Shown: positions 35,076 to 47,300 of the stretch, in pieces | Layout: each line of letters opens with the position of its first letter | How positions within the stretch are numbered: the stretch's first letter is position 1 | Origin: Pelargonium tetragonum | Lineage: Eukaryota; Streptophyta; Magnoliopsida; Geraniales; Geraniaceae | DNA: 64,000 bases | Reading direction: 5' to 3' | Assembly: GCA_036897445.1 (NCBI GenBank) | Contig: JAYMTL010000034.1 | Span: 1-64,000 of the forward strand | Position numbers and translations under genes: made by a program | Notes under the pieces: generated by a model | The model's input: the letters and a program-made list of their open reading frames with translations, nothing else | Databases searched by the model: none | What the model was told of the DNA's origin: nothing

Positions 35076-38000
35076 GTTTATCGTATAGTATCTTCTGTCA
35101 ATGATGTTGTCTTTTTCTTATAAATCATCCCTAAATATCTGAACAAGCAAATGCAGTCTAAAATTTCTCTAACCTCGAATAAGCTAAAGGGACCCATCAT
35201 AAAAGAAACAAGGTCCCATAGTAAGGTAATTTCGTAGAAGTTCCTTAGGGGAGTTCCGATAGGATATTTGGGAGCAAGTCCGAGACTCTATATTGGCAAG
35301 CGTAAGAATAAAAAATGAGAAAGGGTGCTCTTATACAAAGGCTTTTCCGTATTTAGGTGCAATGAATGCTTATATCTTATTTTCTTACTCTTGTGGGAGA
35401 GATAAGAATACTATAAAATGTAGAGTTTAATTTGCGTAGAAGACTTTATTTTGAGGAGAAAGGTTTAAGAAGTAGATTCCGAGATTTCTTAGTATAAATC
35501 TAAGTTCTGAGATAGCCTATCTTCTTGTATGTACCGCTTTTACTTTGCAGCTTTTTGGGGTTAGGTTATTTCTCTCTCGGATCTGTTTACTCTTTGAAGT
35601 ACTCCTTAATAGTAATAAAGAAAATTAAGATTGCTACAGAAGTTGTGAAAAAGAGGAATCCTGAGATACGTTTTGACCTTCTCTTACTAGTCATTCCTAC
35701 GAAGCTAAAGCCTGAATATGGAAGTTGTTGGGCGAATATAAGGCTCTCTTACCCTTTAGAGCATTCTATTCTATAATTCTATAATAAAACCTTGTTACTG
35801 CTCGTTATTTTCCAAGAATTCCCCTTTTCTTGGAATCGCTTGAAGAAATTCTTCACTCTTGATAAATGGAAAAGTTTGAACTTACGAGTATTTCAAGGAT
35901 TTTAGTACCTGCCTTGGCCCGAGTAAAGTTTTTAACTTAGTGTATATAAATTTAGAGGCTCTAAGAATTCCCGTTTCAACTAATAAAAACTTGGTCTAGG
36001 TTTTACAAGAGAGATTAGACTTTCTCCAATTGTCATTTTCCAAGCGGGGCCTTTCTTAGAAGAAGTTGAATAATTAAATATAGGAATAACCCTAATGGAT
36101 ATGTACAAAAAAGCTTAAAAAGGGTAACCAAGGGGCGTTCTAAATAATAACTTGGGCACTTTTTGGCTGTATAGCTTTTCTTTAACCTTTTGAAATTATT
36201 AAGGAGTTCTGTTTAAGGGTTAACAAAATTTAGTAGCTATAAAGTAAAGGAATAAGACCCAAGGAAATAAGGAGTCTAAAGAAAGGTAAAGATCTTACGG
36301 TCTCAACGTAACCAATCCCGGAAAGTCCTTCTGTGAATATATAAGCTATAAAGGCTTCAAGTGTAATCAACACCTTATCCAAAAGGAGAGTAGCTCGGGG
36401 TAGTTAAGGGCTCTTCCGGGGGCTACTAGGGTTAGTAAAGAAAGGTTGCTTTTACTTACAATTAGGGTTTACTATACTCAAGACAGAGAAGCTTATTATT
36501 ATTTTATCCCAAGTTTAAACGGACTCTACAAGATTTGACTTCAAATTATAGACCTAAGGGGGAACTTTAACAAAGAGTTAATTCTAAAATCTAAAAACTT
36601 ATATAAATCCGGTTTTTGTTCTAGGGTACTGCTTTCGTATGCGTATATTTCTTGGCTAGCGGCTTTGTTTTTTGGTGGATACTATCTAAGAGTAGCTGCC
36701 GTTTTATACCATAGTTATCCAGTCTGCAATCCTTGTATTTTGCCTTTTTCTAGGATTAAAAGGAAATGTTTCTATCTTTCTTTTACCACACCCGGAATCC
36801 GGAATATAGGTGCTTTTAAGAGTTTGTGTTATATCTAACCTAGGGTTAAGGTCTCTTCAAGACTTTGAGGAGTTTGCATGGGTGTATCCTAAAGAGGTGT
36901 TAGTTTTAACAAGAGTATACGCGGGAGCAATCAAAATAGAGTTTAAAGGGGTTTTTGCTGGTTGAGGAAGGGTTCTATTCTTCCCGATCCTGTTAAACCA
37001 GTTAACGAAACGGAGTAAGTTACAGGGCTAAAGAAAGTCCTGGGTTTCCGGTAAACGAATAAGATAAAGGAAGTGTTTGTCTATAAGGTATGAATGCACT
37101 ATCATATATACTACCCGCTTTCTCCCATCACTAAGGAAGGGGATGTCGCAGGGAGACTCTCCCAGGCAATACAGACATAAGCTTCCTATCAGAGAGATAA
37201 GAGACTTACGAAGCTATAAAGAACTGGGGGAGTAAAGATAAGAGAGGACACTTGCTAGAAAGAAATTCTAGTGTTTTGAAAAGGACTCTTTTAACTTGCG
37301 CTCCAAGAGTAGTAATAGGATTCTACTAGAATTAGAATAACAAATTTTTTCTTTATAATACTTGTTTTTACATAATACAAAAAAGAAACCTAATATGGAG
37401 GGTTCTCGAATCAAAGAAATATCCCTTATAAGCTCTTAAGGATATTTGTCTTAGCCATTAGATTTTCCCAAGAAACCGGGTTTTAAACTTCCTTGTCACA
37501 AGAATTTACTCTTTATTTACGGATCTAATATCCAAGCAGTAGGGACTCCCCTTTTATTTAGTTGTTTCCTATTTCAGCTAAGCTAACTTCTAAGGTAAGG
37601 AGAATACCCCAAAACTTTGGCGCAATTATTAACAACTCCTTACTCAAAACTTTATAAACTAACAAAAGGGAAATACCTCTCTTAGTAATAAATAAGGGTG
37701 CTTTATGTTTTCTCTTACAAAGTATAGAAGGATCCTTTAACTTACTCTTGGGTTATTTTTTAAATTGAAACTTTTAAAAAGTCAAAGAATTCCTTTAATA
37801 AGTAGGCTGCTTAGTTTCTCCAAAATCTCAGATAGAATAGACGTCAGAGTTCTCTACATTTTCATTTTAGAAAGACCTTTCAATAAGGGGTTTTGCCTTT
37901 AGCTTATGCGTTTTTTTGAATAGCATATCTTTTTCTCCTTTTTGGGTCAAGTTTTCTTATATACATATCATATAAAAAGGAGAGCTAGAGAAACTCTTTA

Positions 38001-38539
38001 ACTTGTGCTTGCTTTTCTGATCTGGGGAGCTCCTTTAGTCTTCATAGAGAGAGTCTAAGTCTTAGCTAAGGTGGATTTTACGGAATAGAGGTGTATACAA
38101 GAAGTGGAATTAAGGAAGTAAATCGGCATTTACAGGGCAGGTATTTGCGCGTTCTTGTAAGTAGTTTAAGGGTAGGGCTCGTTAAATTCGGACAGAGTTC
38201 ACTAGGGAAAAAGGAGAGTGTCCCTTTATAATTAGTAGAAGGGTCCCTGTTTATTTCCGATTTCTATTTGGAGCAAAGAATCCCAAGTATCTGGAACAGA
38301 AGTTCTTAAGATTTCGGTAAGTGATTCTTACAGGGTTTTCCCAATTTCAAGACAGACAAAAATAAGTAAGAATAAATTGCTAGCCAAGAAATCTCCGCTA
38401 AAAATCGACTAAACCGGAACTTTAGAACTCTTTAAAGAAACCTGTAACCTTATGCTGCGGGTATGAATTATCCGAATCCTTTTGCGATGGAAACTCTTCT
38501 ATTTACTAGTTAGTTGTTCCTTTTGAAGAAGTTTCTCTC
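35076..38539. other. No gene recognised
   Basis: The frame 35525-35776 (plus, 83 codons) is unassigned. GGAGTTCC at 35250-35257 and GGAGCTCC at 38026-38033. No RNA gene. Confidence 0.65.
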
Positions 38540-38900
38540 CTCTCTACAGTAATAGCTCCAAAGAAACCGGTAAAGCTAAGAGTTTAGGTGTAGGTATCAA
38601 GAAGCTATGAGTAGGTATCTCCGATAAGAGGTTGTCTTTTGTGTTCCTATGGTTTCCAGTTTTTGAATCATAATAAAGTTATCGAGGGAGTAAGTTTAGG
38701 AATATGAAAGCTATCAAGAGTAGGAGTCTAGCTAAGAAGGTTTTTTAGCTCTTTGGAAAGGTACAGCTCCTAAAAAGGGTAAGATCCAGGTATCGAAGAT
38801 AAAGAGGATAGACAGTAGGCATAACAAACAAGTTATGAAGAAGTCTTTACGAAGGTTATACAAATACAGAAGAGACTCATAAGACAGGTTCTAAGAATTT
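38540..38900 (+). repeat. R-family island, three short units
   Basis: On the purine-rich plus strand, three basic short frames follow each other in different phases: SSKETGKAKSLGVGIKKL, then KFRNMKAIKSRSLAKKV, then WKGTAPKKGKIQVSKIKRI. Bases 38580-38603 match 10727-10750 at 23 of 24 positions. The units look like successive diverged repeats, not one gene. Confidence 0.45.
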
Positions 38901-40544
38901 TTCACGGATGTTATAAAAAGGAATTAAAAAGGGGACCTCCTTTTAGGGTCTTATTCTTTAGCCAGTAAAGTTTTTAGGTAGTTTCCTTAAGTAAGAAGGG
39001 GTGTTGTCCTAAAAGTCAAGCTCATAGCGATCCTTTTTCTAGGGGTTTCTAAAACAGGCACTTTATTAATTAAAATTAACAAGCCTAGTACTAAGCCTCT
39101 TTACTTTATACCCCTAATATATAAGCAGAAGCCTCGCCAGAGCACCTCTCATAAAAGAAATTTTCAGAAGGACTCTCCTAAATGCTAGGGACACATTAGA
39201 CTTTGATTTTTTAGCTTTTTGCAGAAGAAGTGTGATCTAACTCTTATTATACTATAATATAAGAAGTCTTGTTTCTAGCCGAAGGCAGAGAAATTCCTGA
39301 TATAAATTTAGGAAAGGAACTTCGTAAATAAAAGTGCTTTACCCTATGATTAAAAACCACGCCAGGGATCTGTATTCTCGTTATAAATTCTTTTTTCTCT
39401 TTTTTGGAGTTGGCTGGCTTATTTAAGAGGAGGGAGGTTCTATATTAAAAAGAGAAGTCTAGCTGTCATATAGTAAGCCAGGCACGTAGATATCTAAGTA
39501 TCTTTACCTGTCATTAATACTAGTTTTCTTTATCTTTTTTTGAGTCTAACATTTAAAACCCCAGCGCAAGAAAAAAGGTTTGTTTTTATATAAATATATA
39601 AGGGCTTTTCCGTTTTATTGGTGCAATTTCTATTCATTCTCTGTCTTTTTTAGGAAGACTAGAACTCATATTTTGAAAAAATAGAGGAAACGAAGTTAAG
39701 GTAGATACTAAGCCGGGTTTTTAAGGTTACCTAACAAGAATTTCTTACATTCCGTGAAAGGTTCCTTGCTTTAGCATATTGGTGTACCCCCTTTAGCAGG
39801 AAAGCGGGGTTTTGACGAGGTCCTGTAATATCCAATAATTTTAAAAGTCCTAACAGGATCTACTTGCTAGCTTTTTCAAAAAACAAAAGGGTCTGGGGTT
39901 TAGTATCAAATTCTGGAGGCCATTCCACTTTTAATTAAGCTCCCTAATTTGCTCAACCCTTAACTCTAATTAGAAGGGGGCTAAATAATAAGAGTAAAGG
40001 TAATACTAATTGTCACTTTAATCTTCTTAATGTTTTTACTAAAAAGGCAGGGTTCTATAAAGAACCCCCCTTTGCTGTACTGAAGCAACTAGCAGACAGA
40101 GCACAATAAAAACTTGAGGAAAAAGGCATAAGGGTACTCCTTGAATTGGATACTGAGCGGGAACTTAAGTCATAAGGGAAACTTGGATTATTCATTTATA
40201 CATAAGAACCCCGAAGGGTAGCTGATCTGAGTAACTCCCCCTTTCTTAACACAAATAAAAAATAGGTCAGCTAAACAAAAGGAGTTCCCGATAGAATTCT
40301 AAAAAAGTTATTACTTAATTCTTATTGTTAGATATTAATCCGTAGTATAGACATGGGGTTGCTGCACTAATAGAAGATCTTAAAACTTTTGCAAAGGTAT
40401 CGAAGATGAGAATACAATAGATTGAGTACTGAAACTTTACTATAAGGGTCGAAATTAACTCGGTCACAAGAGCAGGTTCGAAGCCTAGGGATTCCCTATC
40501 TTGTACAGTATAGGGGTTTTGAGTCAATTCTTCTTATATTCTTG
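38901..40544. other. No gene recognised
   Basis: Frame 40315-40527 (minus, 70 codons) is unassigned. A B-box-like GCAGGTTCGAAGCC at about 40473 has no other tRNA part. GGAGTTCC at 40281-40288. Confidence 0.6.
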
Positions 40545-40760
40545 TTAGGATTGGTCTATTCTCTAGTATATCCAATAGTATAAGTCTCTATAGTATCATT
40601 ATTTTATGTATGAGTATCTCTTTATTAGTTCTTTTTATTTAGATAGTAATGCAATAAGATAATAATAGATAAAGAAATAGATAGAGTGTAGTATTAGTAT
40701 AAGAAGCATTCCTCTTTCCTATTTGTAGCTTGTACGATAGAGAGGTGTAGGCCTTATAAG
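40545..40760. repeat. Low-complexity TATAG/GATAG-rich DNA, possibly R-related
   Basis: Repeated short units (GATAG, TATAG, AGTAT) with one stretch, AGAGGTGTAGGCCTTATAAG, that resembles family R. The relation is uncertain. Confidence 0.25.
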
Positions 40761-40800
40761 TATAGTGGGTAAGTTATTCTTCCCGACTGAAGCATAGCGA

Positions 40801-40814
40801 GGTAATGTAATTAA
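40801..40814 (+). repeat. Core repeat, copy 3 of 3 (GGTAATGTAATTAA)
   Basis: Exact match to the 14-base core at 30.70 and 30.88 kb, without their A-rich left flank. Confidence 0.45.
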
Positions 40815-43800
40815 TGCCAGTAGTAATTAGAATAGTACATCCATACACTATAAATAACCAACACCAACAGCAAAAGCTTTCACTTATTTGTAAATTATAA
40901 AAACAAAAAATCTTATTTCAAATTTAAGGTAAGACTTACCATAACTCAGGATAGCAAAAATCTTTTCATTAGAACTATATAAGAACTTTTTGTAAGATCA
41001 TTTACATGCACTAAAATAAAACAAAATTCAGGGTACCTTTCCTCCTTTTGCATTAAATTTACTATATTCGAATTGCTTACCTTAGAGAATTATAGAATTA
41101 GAGGCTGTAGAAGGGTTTAGCTCTGTTAACTAGATCCGGAACCGTAAAGAAAGTACTAACAAATAAGTAAGTAACCCTTTTGAGTTTACCTGTCTCGTAG
41201 TTACAATTGTTTCAAGGAAATATGGTCCCCTGCCCTTATCGAAAAAGAAGATACGGATCTTATAGAGTAGGGAAGAGATGTTACCGACTGTAGGGAAACG
41301 AAGGAGGCGAGATAGTGTATTGAATATTCCTACATAAATGCCAAGATCTGCTTACTCTTACCCGGATCTGGATTGGGATATAAAAGCTTAAGTTTAAAAC
41401 TCTATCCTCCTTTCTTTTTGAAATTAGCTAAGATTGAACCTATGGTATTTTAACACGCTCAAGCTCAAACTACCCTGTTAAGTAATCAGGGACCCGCTTT
41501 TAGAGTATAATAAACTTAAAGCCTCATTTACATGCTCAACTTCTGGATATCGTACCCCTGTAAGCTTAGAACAAAACCTTTTCAGAACCAAATAGATATC
41601 TTATAAAACTCTAGAACGTTGAGTGCCGGTATATAACAAACGAAAAACCCAAAATAGAAGCACTTTATTTGAACTTATGAAACTCTTCCCAGTGAAAAAA
41701 AGGGGTCTTCATTTATATCCCAAAGAGATTCTATAATTAAGAAGGTAACTTTCTAAAGAAATTTTGGGGCTCAGAATAGATCGCAGATTGGAGAGTTTCA
41801 AAGTAACGTCATAATTTAATTATACTCTAATTATCCCGGAATAGGCTAGAAATAAAAGAAATTACAAGAAACTTCTTAGTCTCAATCAAACCCTTTTTAA
41901 TTCTATCCTGTTTGGTTGTACTCTTGTACTTAAGTAGCATTTTTCAGTGCTTTGTGAAATATGGACCTTGCTTTTTCGTTCTTTTCTCTAGAATTTCTCT
42001 ATTGAATTGAAGTCATAATCATAATAGTTGGAACAAGAAGCGCTTGTTTTTGTACTAGGAAATACCCAAAACTTAGTATACTTATGTACAAAAAATGCAG
42101 AAATGTAGAATAAAATAAATAAGGCTAAATATATTAAATAAAAGAAGAGTAAAACACAAGGTAACGAAGTTATCTCATCAAAAAGGGACCCCCTTATTAA
42201 AGTCAAAAGTTAGGGTTCTATTCCTAAGAATATTATCCAGGGAGTTCATTTCTTCCTATATAGATAAGCTTTAGATTTTTAAAGTGATTCTTGTTTAATT
42301 GGTTCAGTCTTGATTTATAAGTCACCTTTAAAGTTTTTATTTTTGCGATATCGAATCTAAGGAATTTTTAGACCCTGGAAGGTACGACTAAGACTTAGAT
42401 TTTCACTTTTAAGCCACTAGCGAATATTAGTATAGCTTCTGTAACTAAAGGGGAAGTCTCTTATGATCTTATGAAGGGGCACGAGATTATAAATTAGACG
42501 CTTATATTATATAGAAGACTCCACAAAATCTGTCTAACTAACTCTGTATACTTTTTTACTCATAGGTTTGGTATGCATTCATAGACCCTAAATTAATTGA
42601 AATATACTACTTGCTTGCTATTTAATACTACACAAGTATACAGACACTGCTAAAACTCCAAATATATATCGACTCTCAGGGCTACCCGCTTCAGAGTTTC
42701 ATTACTAAGACTGGAAACTTTACAACAAAAAGCTTTAGTTTTAAGTCTAACAAGCACAAATTCTTTTTTTGCACTTCTAATGTCTCTTGACAAAGCTTTT
42801 CTATTTCTAGTTGTTACTTCCTTGCTTTGAAGGACTGCTATATATATTCGCCTGGGATAAGAAGGCTTTATAGCGCAAGGTTCTCCATATATTAAGAGCG
42901 CATTCGTTTAAAACCATGCACCTAAGTATAGGTTCAAAACGCAATGTGCATGTCGCCTTTAATTTCCTGTAAAGCGTTTTGAGAGCATCCTTTGACAAGC
43001 TAAAAAGTCCTCAAGTATTCCTAATTTGATCTGTTATTAGGCGAGAAGAAATAAGGATGCAAAAATGTCTATATAAGTTAGAGTAATCCCTGCCAATCTA
43101 AAATTCAAATTTTATTGTACATAGCTTAGTGGGAACCTCTAAACCTTGCGTTTCTATTAAAAGAAGTTGAGAAGACTATAATGACAAAGACTTTTATTTA
43201 TCAAGAAGGAAAGGCTTTACTAGTTTTTTTAACAAGCATGGGTAGTAGCTTCTTAAGAGGAAAGAACTTTCAGAACTGGAACAAATGTAGATATAACGTA
43301 CAAAGTTATGCTAAAGTACAAGATTAGTATACTTACTTAAAAAAAAAGTTCTAAATTTGAATTTTAGTGTATATCAACCGTGATAACTAAAAGACTCTTT
43401 TTTTGTTATATTGAAGACTTCCCGAGAAAAGCAAAAGTCATTTAGTCTAATAGGTCCCAATTTCTTAAATTCTTCTACGGAAAGCGTCGTATCAAAGGAG
43501 ACCCTTACTTGTTTTCTCTAGACTCAGAAAAATATAGTAGGGCTCAGAAAGTCAAAATTATTATCCAAACGCAACTTATCCGGTCCGATATAGAAAATTT
43601 TGCAAGTGAAGCTTAAATTCTAAATTCCCATCCATATAGTGTTTAGAAAATACTTAAACAAAGGGTTTCCCTATTTGTTTGTAGCCTTTTTACTCTTATT
43701 TAAGTTAAAGACTTTCTTGTTGAGTTTGTATTATATGACCTATATGATATTTCGGTGGGCTATATCTGGAATCTGAAACCTGGAAATAGACAACTCCCTT

Positions 43801-44059
43801 TTTGTGATCTCTCATTTGGTAGATGACTTTAGAGTTGTTGATATGAAAGGTTATATCATTGTAAAGGGAGACTTTTTACGTAGGTTCAAATAGCTTTGTT
43901 CACTGAATTTCTACTTTAGGATCTGGTCCATCTAAAGGTAGAAAACACATATTCAAATTCCTTTGCTTTCTCGTCAATCTAAGTTTCATTACTCTATTCA
44001 ATTTCTAACTAAGTAGTAAGTTTAGCGATCCTATTTACTTACAAGTCCCCAGCTCTTTT
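40815..44059. other. No gene recognised
   Basis: Frames 41988-42206 and 42807-42998 (minus) are unassigned. An AGGTTCAAAT motif at about 43880 lacks tRNA stems. Nothing else. Confidence 0.65.
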
Positions 44060-44232
44060 TCCTCTGTCTTCTCCCTCTTTATAAACTCTATATTCCATTA
44101 CCCATTCTAATAAAGACTAATATAAGAGACTATAACTCTAATACAAATAATAAGGCAATACTATAGTACAGAATACCCCATAAGATAATGCCTGTACCCA
44201 TAGTACAATTCTAAAAGTCTCTATCTCAATAG
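44060..44232. repeat. Low-complexity flank of the GC hairpin, possibly R-related
   Basis: Short-unit AT-rich DNA (ACTATAG, TAATA, GTACA) like that beside other R islands, ending directly at the GC-rich hairpin. Relation to R is tentative. Confidence 0.25.
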
Positions 44233-44304
44233 CTCCTAAGCCTCCCGCGGCATCGCGGGAAGTTAATCTAAACTCCGTGTGCGGGGCCGCGGGATTCTTA
44301 GGAG
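44233..44304. repeat. GC-rich compound hairpin element
   Basis: Two 19-base arms, 44233-44251 and 44286-44304, are inverted copies with 17 matches. The left arm also takes part in a perfect seven-pair stem TCCCGCG-GCAT-CGCGGGA (44243-44260), so two folds compete. Sharp GC islands of this kind in AT-rich DNA resemble the GC clusters and double-hairpin elements known from fungal and algal organelle genomes. That comparison is by form only. Confidence 0.6.
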
Positions 44305-47300
44305 AATGTGAAATATAGATGATAAAGTTTGGGATTCTATAAAATTTCCTTGTTTTAATAAGCTATAATAAAGGAAATTCCGGTATTCCTTAAAAAGGTG
44401 TTTTAGCAGAAGGTAATTCAGTTACTTTTCTTAAAGCTTCTTTGCCTAGACGCGGAGGTAATACTATTAAGTAGGTCTTGTGTCATATATTTTAACTTAA
44501 TTAGAAAAACGGTAAGAATTTGACGCGCCGGGACGTTTGTAATAGACACTAGGAACAAAAACCCTAGCTGCAAAGTAAGGAATTAAAATCACTTAGATAA
44601 GGAGATTGGGTACTTGTACTCTTAAAAATACAAATACAGGAAATTACTAAGCGGAAGAGCTTGTTAGTAAAGTTGCCTATTTCAAGTAAGTTTAACCTTG
44701 GTAAATTTGTGTATAATTGAAGAGACACACATGGGTTCAAATACTTTGACTAAGGATTACCCATCATAAATTTCATTCTATATTAATTAACTTAAGGTTA
44801 TTCTCTAGTTAAGTCCTTGGTTATACTATATAGGATAGGCTCTCATAATATTGAGAGAAAGAAGAGTTAAAATCTATACTTTTAGAAGCACACCCCCGCA
44901 TTCGCTCTCCATTTTACTATTAATCTGAGTACCTGTAATATAAAGATATGGCAGTAAATAAAATTTGGATTAAGAAACCCCCTTGCTATATACCACGCGT
45001 AAAATACAGGGTTGCCTCTTACTCCTATCTGCTTCGGATTTCTCATTACCAAATACCCAAGTTTTGACTTTCTTTCGAAGAAGACTCACTTTGAGAAGGG
45101 TAGAAATTCGGTATAAAGTCTTTCCTAGAAGAGGCTAATTTCATGACCGAGAAAACAAGAGGGGGGGTGTATAGGAGATTCCTAGCTGTAATATAAAATT
45201 CTTTATATACTTGGCAGGGGTACTGATCTGACTCTCTATCTATACGAAAGGGTTTAAAAATCTGGACTTATACTAGAACCATCTGGTATGCGATGGTCGA
45301 AATAAAAAGGTATTGGTGCGCTCTTAAGCTAAGCTAGACTGTTGGTTAAATTATGATAAGAAACCCCTGTAACATATAGTCGGATAGCATATTTAGCATA
45401 TTGCTGGCCAAAAAGTGAAAATTCTTGGTTTCTAGCAAGAATTAAGAGTAATAAAATAGGATCCCCTTCTCTAAGACGGAGCAGGGAGTCGTTGAAGATT
45501 TGGATTAGAGAGCAGCAAAGCGAAGAAGAAGTTTTCCTATTTCAGCTCTAAAACTGAATACTGGATGTTGGTAATCTAAATTTCACGGTAAATTTTTAGT
45601 TAGAAGAGATACAGACTGAATATAGAATCCCATTTTAGTTAGCTAGTACCTATCTTTCTTAGTAGTATCCTCGCTTATAAAAGCACTTTATTTCGTTCAG
45701 GGTTCTTAATCTCATTTTTGCTGGAGAGCTAAAGCGGGGGTAGGAGCCCCTTAAAGCTACTCTTATAAATATGTATACAGAATTTACATAAGACAAAAAA
45801 TCCCTCCTCTCGAAAGATGTATAACCAAGAAATCGCTTAAAAGCTAGAGGTTAAGTAACATTTACAGGATTTCACTAAGAGTAAGGAGTTTCATCAATAA
45901 GATTCTTTCTAAACTCTCGTTCATCAAGCTAAGGATAGCCGCAGCATGATGAGAAAATCCATAAGATGGCCCAAATACCCAATAGGACAACCTAGAAGAA
46001 TAGAGTACTTATTATCACGTGAGAAATCCAGGGAAACTAGTTAATAGCAAGAAGGTAGAAAGAAACTCTAAAATGGCTATATAAATAGACCCTAAATTCC
46101 ATTATCCGGTAACTTCGTAAAGACAGCCCTAAGAAAAAGGTAACAACTAGAACATAAAATACCAATCCCTTTTTTGTTTTCACGCCAAGGATACCATACC
46201 ATAAGGAGGCCTAAAGCAAAGAAACTCCTAACGAAAGCGTGGGCAACCTTTTGGTAGCAGGATTCCTCCGATTTCGATAGTAGTAGTCAAGGATTATTAA
46301 AAGACATAAGAGGGTAGGATTTTCCGATACAATGAAGAAGATGAAGCTATATCATAGTATTAAATAGGGTGTGGTAGGGGTAACTTATAGAAAAAAAGTC
46401 TCTTTTTATAATAGAAAGAGAATAACTTGCTTGAACAAAAGTGAATTGATCATATCATTAAAGAATTTATATACATATCCTGATCGTGAAAATAAAGAAA
46501 AATTGCAAAAAGGCATACCTAAAATGAAACACGTTAGCGCACCCTAATAGGGGTGTCCAGGACTCCTATCAAGTACAATACCTAATTCATACATAGGATT
46601 CCCAAACTCAAAAATGAGGTAAAGAACCGGAGATTGCAGGAATAGGAGTATACTCTTAACAAGATTTGAGCATTTACAAATAGAGTGTAGAAGAAAGTGA
46701 GTGTTAAAAAAAGTTAGGTATAATACAAGTGTACAAATATAAGCTTACAAAAGGTCTATATTCCGAGAAAAGGAAGCCCATAATAAAATTCTTGCATGTG
46801 CTCAAGTGGATCCCAGGAGTTCCCCAGGTTAAGAAATTTAAAAAAGAATCGGGGTCTTAAAAGGCATAACTTCCCCCTGGCTAGGTGGTGTATAACATTT
46901 GTCGGTTCCAAGGCTAAAGCTAGAGTACCCCGGGAACACTCCTACTGAGTGAAAGCAAGTCTAGATTTTAGCTATTAATTTAAGGTAACGGATCGAACAA
47001 GATCAGCATCTAGAATATGGGTACATAAAATAACTAGCGGCATTCCACATATACAAAAAGACTTAATACAAGTCCTAAAAAAGAGTTTTTTAGACTTCTC
47101 TTTATCTGAGGATATGAGGACAAGACACAACAATATTTCTGGCCTTTTAAGTTTTAGGATCTTCTATCAAAATTTCTTGTCAATTTCAGACTTGTCTATT
47201 TTCTTGTTTGTACTTTATATTCACCTTTTTCTTAGAGATTTCACTTGAGGCTTTGTTGGCATATCTATATAAACGTATATTTCATTTATAAAAGCGGACC

